DNA from: Streptosporangium album
Lineage (GTDB): Bacteria > Actinomycetota > Actinomycetes > Streptosporangiales > Streptosporangiaceae
NCBI RefSeq assembly: GCF_014203795.1
Contig: NZ_JACHJU010000006.1
Coordinates: forward strand, 248,001 to 312,000
DNA: 64,000 bases
Direction: 5' to 3'
The position numbers and the translations under genes were made by a program. Position 1 is the stretch's first letter. Each line of letters starts with the position of its first letter. Under the pieces are notes generated by a model. The model did no database searches and had not been told where the DNA came from. It was given only the letters and a program-made list of their open reading frames with translations. Positions 48,925 through 56,810 of the stretch are shown here, in pieces.

Positions 48925-49807
48925 TTTTGCCTGGTCAGGCTCGGATTGCGGCCCTTGCGTTTCCCGGTGGGGATGATCAGGTCGCCTCGGATGTCTCAAC
49001 GGACTCGCCGGCGGCCCTGTGGCGCAGCACGGTGTGCAGCATGTCCTCGGTGATGACGGCGGGCCGTCCGCCGTGGTTACCCTTGCGGGCGGCGGCGTCC
49101 AGGCCCTCCAGGGTCGCCTCCCGTATGGCTTCGCGTTCGGTTTCGGCCATCGCGGCGAAGAAGGCGAACAGCATCCGGCCCGGGCCGGACGGGTCGTACA
49201 GGCCGGCCAGCGGCCCGTCGAGCATCTCCAGGACCAGTCCGTGCGCGACCAGGTGGTCGGCCAGTGCGGTGAGTTCGGCGGCGTCGCGGCCGAGCCGTTT
49301 CATTTCGTACACGGTCAGGATGACGCGGCAGTGCGGGGCATGCGCCTTGATCTGGCGGGCCAGGGCGAGCGCGGCCTCGAACTGGGGGCGGACCCGGACC
49401 CGGGTCGAGATCTTCTCGGAGAAGATCTTGTCGCGATCGATGCCGTGGGCCGCGAGGGCATCGAGTTGTGACTGCAGTTCCTGGGTCAGCGAGCTGCAAC
49501 GGGCGTATCCGATCCGGATGTCAGCGGTGGGCGCATCCGTGGCGAGTGGGGCCGGTGGCGGGGTGCCGGGCCGCCACGGCTGTCCCGGACCGCGATCGGC
49601 AGGGGTCTGTACCCGCAGCAGCTTTGCCAGCCGGCCGACCTTGGTGAAGCGGCCGGTGTGGTAGGTCCCGGCGACGGCGCCGGAACGGGATCGGCACGGC
49701 GAGCCCGCCGCCACGCCGCAGCGCGGGCACGGGTGGCGCTCGACGTCGTCGGCGTCGCGGTCGGCAGGGGACACGGAGGATGCGGGGAGGTCGGCCACAC
49801 CTCGCAT
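48925..49807 (-). pseudogene. Serine recombinase, copy 2 (3' end frameshifted and lost)
   Basis: A close relative of copy 1 on the opposite strand. The N-terminal ribbon is in frame: HPCPRCGVAAGSPCRSRSGA, then AGTYHTGRF. The catalytic domain is intact (IRIGYARCSSLTQELQSQLD, VYEMKRLGRDAAELTALADH, FFAAMAETEREAIREATLEG). After HTVLRHRAAGESVE a frameshift leads to a stop at 48977, whereas the other frame continues DLIIPTGKRKGRNPSL and then leaves the homology at about 48925. The missing C-terminal helix-turn-helix end is found as a fragment at 42406-42517. Without it, site recognition would be impaired. Confidence 0.7.
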
Positions 49808-49808
49808 C

Positions 49809-49870
49809 GTGTCACAAACATTTCTCACAAGGGGTGGGGCTCACTTTTTGAGTGAGAACGAGTTGTGAAA
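49809..49870 (-). promoter_or_regulatory. Recombination-site-like sequence upstream of copy 2
   Basis: On the minus strand ACAACTCGTTCTCACTCAA is followed about 20 bases later by TTGTGAGAAATGTTTGTGA. This matches 36663-36722 closely and in inverted orientation. A further GTTTGTGAGAA word lies on the plus strand at about 49931. Together they look like a recombinase binding site, and the paired inverted copies would favour inversion of the segment between them. Confidence 0.5.
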
Positions 49871-50021
49871 AGGGATTGGTGATCCAGACGGTCACCGCGA
49901 TGTCCGATTGATCTTCCTCCGGGAATGGAGCGTTTGTGAGAACATGCTGGCCTTGTCGAATAGGGCCGATCACGCCGATAGCTCGCCAACGTCTGGCGGG
50001 GAGACTCAGGAGCCACCACTG

Positions 50022-50096
50022 ATGCCCAACCCAGACTCGCGGTACGCCGCGCGCCTGGCCGCCTACGGAGCGGTCTCCACCCAGCTGTCGCTGCTG
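50022..50096 (+). pseudogene. 5' end of a gene cut off by an IS5 element
   Basis: An ATG with CAGGAG about 9 bases upstream starts MPNPDSRYAARLAAYGAVST, which runs 25 codons into the left terminal repeat of the IS5 element. No continuation is found on the right side of the element. The family cannot be told from so little. Confidence 0.45.
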
Positions 50097-51188
50097 AGTG
50101 CCCGTGTACAAACTGATCCCTGAGCCCGCTGCGTGGGGCGATAAATGGGCGAAATGGTGACGTAGCGCGAATCGTCGACGACGTGGAGCGACCTTCCGGT
50201 AGTAACGGCGGTTATCGATGCCCCGTCACCAACCGGAAGGTCTGCCGCCGTTGTACGCCACCGCTCCTGCCGCTGTCCCCCGCAACGAAGAAACTGCCTG
50301 CTCATGCGTGGCCTGCCGCTACGGTCACGGAGCGCGGCGCCCGGCCCGGACGCGCTGCTACACCACCGACATGACCGACGCCGAATGGCAGGCCATCGAG
50401 CCGGTCATGCCCCGGCCGGCCTGGTTACACGGCAACGGCGGACGCCCCGAGAAGTACTGCCGTCGCCTGATCGTGGACGCCATCCGGTACGTGGTCGACA
50501 ACGGCTGCAAGTGGCGCAACCTGCCCGCCGACTTCCCGCCCTGGCGCACCGTCCACGCGATCTTCACTCGCTGGTGGCAGGACGGCGATCTCTACGTCCT
50601 CCACAACGACCCGCGCGAACACGTCCGACTGGCCGAAGGACGCCAGACCGAACCCAGCGCAGGGATCATCGATTCACAGTCGCTGCGGGCAGCCGAGACC
50701 GTCGCCACCGACTCCCGCGGATACGACGCGGCCAAGAAAGTGCAGGGCCGCAAGCGGCACGTCATCGTGGACACCCTGGGCCTGCTGCTGGTCGTCATCG
50801 TCACCGCCGCCGGCGTCCAGGACCGCGACGGCGCCAAGCCCGCGCTGGAACGCCTGCGCGACTGGTACGAGAGGATCTCGCCGATCTGGGCCGGCAGCGC
50901 CTACGCGGGCAAGCTCGTCACCTGGGCCAAGAAGCACGTCCGGCGCACCCTGGAGATCGTCAAGCGCAGCGACGATGTCAGCGGTTTCGTGGTCCTGCCT
51001 CGCAGGTGGGTGGTGGAGAGGACGCTGTCGTGGATCTGTCAGCGCAGGCGGTGCGTACGTGACTATGAACGGTTATCCGAGCACCACGAGGCCATGGTCC
51101 TGTGGGCGATGATCATCCTCATGGGACGACGGCTCGCACGATCCGCCTCTCCCGAGTCGCCCTGACGATCAGTTTGTACACGGGCACT
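50097..51188 (+). mobile_element. IS5-family insertion sequence with 22-bp terminal inverted repeats
   Basis: The left end AGTGCCCGTGTACAAACTGA (50097 on) and the right end (51167-51188) are perfect inverted copies over 22 bases. One intact transposase gene lies between them on the plus strand. The flanks (left ...TGCTG, right TACGC...) show no exact target duplication. Truncated genes abut both ends in a converging arrangement, so sequence has probably been lost next to the element. Confidence 0.88.
50218..51165 (+). CDS. IS5-family DDE transposase
   Basis: A 315-residue transposase. The N-terminal DUF4096 region reads TDAEWQAIEPVMPRPAWLHG and DAIRYVVDNGCKWRNLPADF. The catalytic DDE region has GIIDSQSLRAAE (first Asp), GRKRHVIVDTLGLLLVV, then VERTLSWICQRRRCVRDYER (Glu in the YRE-like helix). 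The frame is intact, so transposition may be possible. The family start is often at the ATG at 50371; the longer form from 50218 includes an arginine-rich extension common in related elements. Confidence 0.88.
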   Translation: MPRHQPEGLPPLYATAPAAVPRNEETACSCVACRYGHGARRPARTRCYTTDMTDAEWQAIEPVMPRPAWLHGNGGRPEKYCRRLIVDAIRYVVDNGCKWRNLPADFPPWRTVHAIFTRWWQDGDLYVLHNDPREHVRLAEGRQTEPSAGIIDSQSLRAAETVATDSRGYDAAKKVQGRKRHVIVDTLGLLLVVIVTAAGVQDRDGAKPALERLRDWYERISPIWAGSAYAGKLVTWAKKHVRRTLEIVKRSDDVSGFVVLPRRWVVERTLSWICQRRRCVRDYERLSEHHEAMVLWAMIILMGRRLARSASPESP

Positions 51189-51288
51189 TACGCAGCACCG
51201 CGCGAATGACCTCCGCGTCCCGATCCCGCACCGCCCACAACGGCCGCGGACCTGCGCCGTATCCGAATTGAGGGTCGTCGTTGCTCAT
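51189..51288 (-). pseudogene. 5' end of a second gene cut off by the IS5 element
   Basis: On the minus strand, MSNDDPQFGYGAGPRPLWAV then RDRDAEVIRAVLRK (34 codons) runs directly into the right end of the IS5 element. It converges with the fragment on the left side. The remaining parts of both genes are absent, so a deletion next to the insertion is likely. Confidence 0.45.
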
Positions 51289-51333
51289 GGTCCACACCGT
51301 AAGCGAATCGAGACCTTAGTCATAGGGTCCGGG

Positions 51334-51394
51334 GTCACCGCAGGTCAGAGGCAACTTCGTTGGAAATTTCTTCATTGCTACCGGTACCCCGGGT
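51334..51394 (+). repeat. Right copy of 61-bp imperfect direct repeat
   Basis: GTCACCGCAGGTCAGAGGCA up to ACCCCGGGT, about 82 percent identical to 37805-37865 in the same orientation. It lies just before the stop of the M20 peptidase gene, at the point where ordinary chromosomal genes resume, as expected for the right end of an integrated element. Confidence 0.6.
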
Positions 51395-51408
51395 TTCCCG
51401 GGCGTGTC

Positions 51409-52713
51409 TCAGTAGCTCATCAGCAGGCGGTCGAGGACCCGGGTGCCGAAGTGCAGGGCGTCCACCGGCACCCTCTCGTCGATGCCGTGGAACATCGCGG
51501 CGAAGTCCATCTCCGCGGGCAGCCGCAGCGGGACGAAGCCGAAACCCCTGATGTTCAGGTCGGCGAAGAACGTCTTGTTGTCGGTGCCGCCCGACATGCA
51601 GTACGGCACCGCACGGGCCGTCGGGTCCTCCGCCTTCAGCGCCGCGATCATCGATTCGACCAGCGCGCCGTCGAACGTCGTCTCCAGCGCGATGTCGTGG
51701 GTGACGGTCTCGCGCCGGACGTTCGGCCCGAGCAGCCCGTCCACGGTGGAGAGGAACTCCTCCTCGAAGCCGGGCAGGAAGCGGCCGTCCACCACGGCAC
51801 TGGCCTGACCGGGGATCACGTTCGCCTTGTAGCCCGCGGTGAGCATGGTCGGGTTGGTCGTGTGGTGCAGGGTCGCGCCGACGAACCTTGCCAGCGGGCC
51901 GATGGCGTCGATGACCGGCGCCGGGTTCTCCGGATCGAAGGGCAGGCCGAAGGCGTCGGCCACCTCGGTCAGGAAGCGGCGCACGGTCGGCGTCAGCTTG
52001 ACCGGCCACTCGTGCGAGCCGAGCCTGGCCACCGCCTTGGCGACCTCGGTGACCGCGTTGCCCGGATTGAGCATGGAGCCGTGCCCGGCCGTGCCGTCGG
52101 CGACCAGGCGCATCCAGGCCAGGCCCTTCTGCGCCGTCTCGATCAGGTAGAGCCGCAGCGAGGGATCGACCTCCAGGGAGTAGCCGCCGACCTCGCTGAT
52201 GGCGTGGTCGACCCCCTCGAACAGCTCGGGATGCTTGGCGGTGAGGTACTTGGCGCCGTACTCGCCACCCGCCTCCTCATCGGCCATCCAGGCGAAGACG
52301 ATGTCACGTCTGGGCCTGCGGCCCTCGGTCACCATCTGCCGCAGGACCGCCAGCATCATGGCGTCCATGTCCTTCATGTCGACTGCGCCCCGGCCCCAGA
52401 TGTAGCCGTCCCGGATCTCGCCGGCGAACGGGTCGACGGTCCAGTCGGCGGCGTTGGCGGGCACGACGTCCAGATGGCCGTGGACCAGCAGTGCGGGCAG
52501 GCCGGGGTCCGCGCCCTCGATCCTGGTCACGACGTTGCCGCGGCCCGGCGCGCTCTCCACGTAGGTCGCCTCCGCTCCGACCTCCGCGAGCCTGGCCATG
52601 ACGACCTCGGCGGCGGCGCGCTCGCCGGGGCCGCTGCCGTCTCCGTAGTTGCTGCTGTCGACGCGGATGAGCTCACTGCAGAGCTCGGCTACCTCGGTCT
52701 CGGCGGGGGTCAT
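51409..52713 (-). CDS. M20 family metallopeptidase (dipeptidase/ArgE-like)
   Basis: A 434-residue di-zinc hydrolase. The zinc ligands and catalytic residues are visible: LLVHGHLDVVPANAADW (HxD), IWGRGAVDMKDMDAMMLAVL (Asp), FAWMADEEAGGEYGAKYL (catalytic Glu then Glu ligand) and the final histidine in MFHGIDERVP. The dimerisation domain lies around GHGSMLNPGNAVTEVAKAVA. It splits peptide or acyl-amino-acid bonds in the cytoplasm. The ATG overlaps the stop of the Lrp-type regulator (ATGA), with GGAG 5 bases upstream. With the regulator and the divergent transporter it looks like a peptide or amino-acid-derivative uptake and hydrolysis unit (inference). Confidence 0.9.
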   Translation of the reverse strand: MTPAETEVAELCSELIRVDSSNYGDGSGPGERAAAEVVMARLAEVGAEATYVESAPGRGNVVTRIEGADPGLPALLVHGHLDVVPANAADWTVDPFAGEIRDGYIWGRGAVDMKDMDAMMLAVLRQMVTEGRRPRRDIVFAWMADEEAGGEYGAKYLTAKHPELFEGVDHAISEVGGYSLEVDPSLRLYLIETAQKGLAWMRLVADGTAGHGSMLNPGNAVTEVAKAVARLGSHEWPVKLTPTVRRFLTEVADAFGLPFDPENPAPVIDAIGPLARFVGATLHHTTNPTMLTAGYKANVIPGQASAVVDGRFLPGFEEEFLSTVDGLLGPNVRRETVTHDIALETTFDGALVESMIAALKAEDPTARAVPYCMSGGTDNKTFFADLNIRGFGFVPLRLPAEMDFAAMFHGIDERVPVDALHFGTRVLDRLLMSY

Positions 52714-53702
52714 TGGTACTCCAGGGTGAGCAGGCCCGACTTGCGCAGGTGACCACGCTTGTAGGCACGGGTGATGAGGGTGACGTTGACGTCGGTGACA
52801 TCGTCGAGCGGGCCGACGACGGTGGTGAGGAAGCGGTAGAGCTCCGCCTCGTGGGCGGCGACGACCTGAACGATCATGGTGTGGGTGCCCGAGGTGGCGG
52901 CACAGTAACGCACGCTCGGATGGCCGGCGAGTGTCTGTCCCACCTCGTCCAGGCCGTGGGCGCGGACCGAGAGCCAGAGCTGGGCCTCCACCTCCAGGCC
53001 GAGCAGTGCGGGCTCCACCTCCGCGCGCAGATGCACCACCCCTCGCTCGAGGAGTGCCGCGACCCGGCGGCGGGCGGTCGGCACGGACACGTCCAACCTC
53101 TCGGCGAGCGCGGTGAAACCGATGCGGCCGTCGACGGCCAGCAGGCCGACGACGTCCCTTTCGGCCGTGGTCGGATCGACACGTTCCGGCAGCGTTCCGG
53201 CGGGCGGCGACGCGGTGGCCTTCAGGCGCCCGACCTGCTCCTCGGTGAGGTAGGGCGCGTGCCACTCGGCCACCGTCTGGAAGGTGTGCAGCACGACCTG
53301 GGTCCGGGTCTGGACGATTCCGGGCGTGGCGGGGATCTGCGCGGTCAGGATCTCGTGCAGGAGCTCTCTGGAGGGGGCCACCAGCTCGCAGCCGATGTCG
53401 GCGGAGCCCGTGACCGCGTAGACCGAGCGGGTGTCGGGGCGCGCGGAGAGAGCTTCGGCGACCTGCTCCGTCATACAGGGATCGACCTGGACGTGCAGGT
53501 GCATCGGCGTGCCCAGCCCGCAGCGCAGCTCGTCGAGGATGGCGGTGACCCGCACGGCTCCGGTGGCCAGCAGCCGCTGCAGGCGGCGGGCCACGGTCCG
53601 TTCGTGCTCGCCGACGGCAGCGCCGATCTCGCCCCAGGTCGCGCGGGGGCTGACCTGGAGGGCGGCGACCAGGCGGCGGTCGAGGTCGTCGAAAGTGGTC
53701 AC
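52710..53702 (-). CDS. Double-domain Lrp/AsnC-family regulator
   Basis: A 330-residue regulator consisting of two Lrp-like halves. The first half has an HTH (FDDLDRRLVAALQVSPRATW, then EHERTVARRLQRLLATGAVR) and a ligand-binding RAM-like sheet. The second repeats the pattern (RDVVGLLAVDGRIGFTALAE, SVPTARRRVAALLERGVVHL), followed by LEVEAQLWLSVRAHGLDEVG. Classical Lrp proteins have a single copy, so this is a tandem form known in Actinobacteria. These regulators sense amino acids. The GTG start is translationally upstream of the peptidase (ATGA overlap). It probably controls both this operon and the divergent transporter. Confidence 0.88.
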   Translation of the reverse strand: MTTFDDLDRRLVAALQVSPRATWGEIGAAVGEHERTVARRLQRLLATGAVRVTAILDELRCGLGTPMHLHVQVDPCMTEQVAEALSARPDTRSVYAVTGSADIGCELVAPSRELLHEILTAQIPATPGIVQTRTQVVLHTFQTVAEWHAPYLTEEQVGRLKATASPPAGTLPERVDPTTAERDVVGLLAVDGRIGFTALAERLDVSVPTARRRVAALLERGVVHLRAEVEPALLGLEVEAQLWLSVRAHGLDEVGQTLAGHPSVRYCAATSGTHTMIVQVVAAHEAELYRFLTTVVGPLDDVTDVNVTLITRAYKRGHLRKSGLLTLEYQ

Positions 53703-53822
53703 AGAAGCTCGTTATATGTCGGAAACGTAAAGAGATTTAAAGATGTTTGACTATTTCTATCACCTAGTTGCAGGCTAGGCCATCTGAGAACTTTCGTAAA
53801 GAACAAGGCATGAGGAGCTCCC
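53703..53822. promoter_or_regulatory. Divergent promoter region between lrp-type and MHS genes
   Basis: The 120 bases separating the two start codons are much more AT-rich than the surrounding genes (TTATATGTCGGAAACGTAAA, TTTAAAGATGTTTGACTATT) and must carry both promoters. GAGGAG precedes the transporter GTG. An Lrp-type regulator would be expected to bind here, but no clear palindrome is visible. Confidence 0.5.
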
Positions 53823-55127
53823 GTGGCCACCGCCCCCCCTACCCAAGCCCCGCTTGGCGTCCCGCGGAGCCGGGTCCGCCAGCTGATGGCCGCCAACGTC
53901 GGCAACGTCGTCGAGTGGTTCGACTGGTACACCTACTCGTTTCTGGCCGTCTACTTCTCGACACAGGTCTTCCCCAAGAGTGCGGGCAACAGCCTGGTGC
54001 CACTGCTGAGCTCGTTCGTGGTCTTCGCCGTCGGGTTCTTCATGCGGCCACTCGGCGGGCTGATCGTGGGCTCGTTCGCCGACCGGTTCGGCCGTAAGGC
54101 GGCGATGACCTTCACGATCATGCTGATGGGCGTGGGGTCGCTGCTGGTCGCGATCACCCCGACCTACGAGTCCGTCGGCATGCTCGCGCCGATCATCCTG
54201 ACGCTGGCGCGTCTGACCCAGGGGCTCTCGGTCGGCGGCGAGTTCGCCGCGGCCACCACGTTCCTCGTGGAGTCCGCCCCGCCGGGCAGGCGGGGCCTGT
54301 TCTCCAGCTTCCAGTACGTCAGCACCACCATCGGCCAGCTCCTCGCCTCCGGTCTCGCGGCACTCCTGGCCGCCGGCCTGACCGAGGCCGAGATGGGCTC
54401 GTGGGGCTGGCGCATCCCGTTCGCCATCGGTGCGCTGGCGAGCCTCGTCGGGCTGTGGATCCGCAAGGGCGCCGAGGAGACCACGACCCTGGCCGAGGAC
54501 ATCAGGAAGGGCGTGGCCAAGAAGCCGAAGCTCTTCGAGTTCCTGGTCCGCTACCCGAGCAAGGCTCTCATGATCGTCGGCATCACCATGGCCGGCACCG
54601 TCGCCTACTACACCTGGACGACGTTCCTGCCCACCTACGCCCAGCTCACGGTCAAGTTCGACAAGGCCGAGGCCCTCCAGGTGGGCACCATCTCGCTGGT
54701 CTTCTTCATGGTGCTGCAGCCGTTGCTCGGCATGCTCTCCGACAGGATCGGGCGCAGGCCGATGCTGATCGCCTTCGGCCTCGGATTCACCCTGCTGCCG
54801 GTCCCGCTGATGGGAATGCTGACCGACTCCTTCGCCAGCCTGCTGCTCGTCCAGTGCGTCGGCATGGTCTTCCTCGGCGGCTTCACCTCGATCTCGGCGG
54901 CCGTCAACTCCGAACTCTTCCCGACCCGGGTCAGGGCCTCCGGCGCCGGCTTCCCCTACTCCCTGACCGTCGCCATGTTCGGCGGCACCGCCCCGCTCGT
55001 GGGCACGGCGCTGATCGACGGCGGCAACGCGGGGCTGTTCGCGTGGTACATGTCGGCGCTCGCCCTGGGGTCGACCCTGGTCTACGTCTTCGCGCTCAAG
55101 GAGACCAAGGACCAGCCGCTGAGCTGA
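53823..55127 (+). CDS. MFS transporter, metabolite:H+ symporter (MHS) type
   Basis: A 434-residue transporter with about 12 hydrophobic segments. NVVEWFDWYTYSFLAVYFS and FFMRPLGGLIVGSFADRFGR are signatures of the MHS subfamily (KgtP, ProP, ShiA), and LSVGGEFAAATTFLVESAPP and MLSDRIGRRPML are the usual MFS loop motifs. MHS members import organic acids, betaines or related solutes with protons. The GTG start has GAGGAG just upstream. It is divergent from the Lrp-type/M20 operon and probably carries the substrate that the peptidase hydrolyses; this is inference. Confidence 0.9.
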   Translation: MATAPPTQAPLGVPRSRVRQLMAANVGNVVEWFDWYTYSFLAVYFSTQVFPKSAGNSLVPLLSSFVVFAVGFFMRPLGGLIVGSFADRFGRKAAMTFTIMLMGVGSLLVAITPTYESVGMLAPIILTLARLTQGLSVGGEFAAATTFLVESAPPGRRGLFSSFQYVSTTIGQLLASGLAALLAAGLTEAEMGSWGWRIPFAIGALASLVGLWIRKGAEETTTLAEDIRKGVAKKPKLFEFLVRYPSKALMIVGITMAGTVAYYTWTTFLPTYAQLTVKFDKAEALQVGTISLVFFMVLQPLLGMLSDRIGRRPMLIAFGLGFTLLPVPLMGMLTDSFASLLLVQCVGMVFLGGFTSISAAVNSELFPTRVRASGAGFPYSLTVAMFGGTAPLVGTALIDGGNAGLFAWYMSALALGSTLVYVFALKETKDQPLS

Positions 55128-55593
55128 CGCCCGACGGGCCAGGGCCGCCCGGACGGGCCCGACACCCTGATGCCGGCGAGTACGAATTGCTCATCGACCG
55201 ATGGGACACCCGGTCGACCTGGACGATCCCGGTCACATGACAGGAACATGGCGCCCGCGGCCATCACCGCGGGCGCCGCGTCCATTGCACGCCCGCACCT
55301 CACCCCCGCACATCAATGCCGGTCCGAAAGGCCGTCCTCCGTTCCGGACCGGAATCCCGCGCTGCTCCTGGCGGGGTAGTTCCTTCCGTCGCAGCTGCGC
55401 TCTGCGGTGTAGACGGAGAATTCTCCCCAGGCATGACGACCGCGAGGGCTCAGCGAGGCCATGATCTCATCCTGAATCGCTCATGGAAGCGGCTGAGTCC
55501 GATGCTCGGCTCCTTCCGGCACGTCGAGTGGACCGGTCTACGGCGTCGACGGCGGGCGGTCACCCGGTAATCATGTCAACGGAGGACAAATTC
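55128..55593 (+). other. Gene-free interval after the MHS transporter
   Basis: No convincing gene. It contains a hairpin with perfect 11-base arms, GGCGCCCGCGG (55250-55260) and CCGCGGGCGCC (55267-55277), which could terminate the transporter transcript, though it lies 120 bases after the stop and lacks a U-tract. The remainder should hold the promoter of the DUF1772 gene. Confidence 0.5.
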
Positions 55594-56091
55594 GTGCTGG
55601 TTCGACTCATCAAAGGGCTCGCCCTGTTGTCGACGGGTCTACTCGCGGGGGCGTTCGGCTACGGCGCCGCGAACGTCGTACCGACGTTCAGAGCCGTCCC
55701 CCTCGATGTCCGCCTGACCTTCCACACCGAGATGATGAAGGTGAACGAACCCGTCATGCAGACCGCGATGGCGCTGGCGATACTCAGCTCGCTTGGACTC
55801 GCCGTCGTGACACGCGCCACCCCCCGGCTTCTCGCCACCGGCGCGGGCGTGCTGGTCCTGGCCTCATTGCTGTTCACACTCTTCGGCAACGTCCCCATCC
55901 ACGGCCAGATCAGGCAGTGGGCCGTCGGCTCGGCCCCAGCCGGTCACGTGGAGATCCTGCAACGATGGGAGACGTTCCACAACATCCGAACGGCTACAGC
56001 CCTCGTGGCGTTCGCCCTCCTCGTCGTCCTGGTCGTATTCGTCCAGCGGTCTGGGCCGTCATCGCATCCGGCGGGCACATGGTCGCGCTGA
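55594..56091 (+). CDS. DUF1772 small membrane protein
   Basis: A 165-residue protein with four hydrophobic segments: LIKGLALLSTGLLAGAFGYG, ALAILSSLGLAVVTRATPR, GVLVLASLLFTLFGNVPIHG and RTATALVAFALLVVLVVFVQ. The conserved FGNVPIHGQIRQW plus WETFHNIRTATA context is that of DUF1772 (anthrone oxygenase-like) proteins. The GTG at 55594 is preferred because GGAGG lies exactly 8 bases upstream; an ATG at 55573 would add seven residues and lacks a ribosome site. The function in bacteria is unknown. Confidence 0.78.
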   Translation: MLVRLIKGLALLSTGLLAGAFGYGAANVVPTFRAVPLDVRLTFHTEMMKVNEPVMQTAMALAILSSLGLAVVTRATPRLLATGAGVLVLASLLFTLFGNVPIHGQIRQWAVGSAPAGHVEILQRWETFHNIRTATALVAFALLVVLVVFVQRSGPSSHPAGTWSR

Positions 56092-56232
56092 CATGCGGAT
56101 CGCTGGTGTCCGCAGGACCTCATCCTGCTCATCCGGGCCCGGCCTCCGTACGCGGCGTGGGGGTCGCAGCGCGTTCACCCGCGACGCCTGGTGGGAGTCG
56201 GCCAGACAGGTCGCGTCCGGCACCGCTCACAG

Positions 56233-56272
56233 AAAAAACCGGGGTCCGCACCCCTTCGGATGCGGACCCCGG
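56233..56272 (-). terminator. Intrinsic terminator of the cold-shock gene
   Basis: On the minus strand a stem with perfect 12-base arms (56239-56250 and 56261-56272; CCGGGGTCCGCA on the plus strand) and a 10-base loop is followed directly by six U residues (56233-56238). It starts 19 bases after the stop codon. This is the clearest factor-independent terminator in the window. Confidence 0.9.
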
Positions 56273-56291
56273 CTCGGGTCGTGCGCTGCGA

Positions 56292-56495
56292 CTAGGCAGG
56301 AACGATGTTCTCGGCCTGCGGGCCCTTCTGGCCCTGCGTGACGTCGAACGAGACCTTCTGGCCCTCCTGCAGCTCGCGGAAGCCCTGGGCGGCGATGTTC
56401 GAGTAGTGGGCGAAGACGTCAGCGCCGCCGCCGTCCTGCTCGATGAAGCCGAAGCCCTTTTCCGCGTTGAACCACTTCACGGTCCCAGTAGCCAT
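56292..56495 (-). CDS. Cold-shock protein (CspA family)
   Basis: A 67-residue cold-shock domain protein: TGTVKWFNAEKGFGFIEQDG contains RNP1 (KGFGFI), DVFAHYSNI contains RNP2 (VFAHY), followed by VSFDVTQGQKGPQAENIVPA. It binds single-stranded RNA and DNA and acts as an RNA chaperone. The ATG at 56495 begins the conserved sequence; GGAG lies 7-10 bases upstream (AAGGAGATTG). The long 5' untranslated region includes a hairpin (56593-56622), as is common for regulated csp genes. Confidence 0.95.
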   Translation of the reverse strand: MATGTVKWFNAEKGFGFIEQDGGGADVFAHYSNIAAQGFRELQEGQKVSFDVTQGQKGPQAENIVPA

Positions 56496-56592
56496 ATCAA
56501 TCTCCTTCGGGTGAGGCAGAGGTAGAATCCGCGCTTTACGGATTCCGCGTCGCCGTAATGTGTCCATCCGGAGATGACCGGCAAACAAAAAT

Positions 56593-56622
56593 GCACCCGA
56601 TGGTCACAACCGTCAGGTGCAC
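56593..56622 (-). promoter_or_regulatory. Hairpin in the leader of the cold-shock gene
   Basis: TGCACCCGATGGT and ACCGTCAGGTGCA form a 13-base stem with two wobbles or mismatches and a four-base loop. On the minus strand it lies 98 bases before the start codon, inside the expected 5' leader. It may be an RNA thermosensor-like or stability element, but could also be a terminator or operator. The rest of 56496-56810 shows nothing else. Confidence 0.35.
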
Positions 56623-56810
56623 ACAGAGTTAATGGATACCACAACTGCAACTGATGCAAGGTTAGCACAGCCCCGGGATGACCGCGTATTCACCCGGCCC
56701 GTGGCCCCGCGCCCGCAGGTGGCCATTCCCACCTCTCCTTCGCCGCGGACCGTGATCACCACGCCACCCGCGAGGCTTCCCTGCCACCTGCCCACCGGAC
56801 CCTCCGCTGG

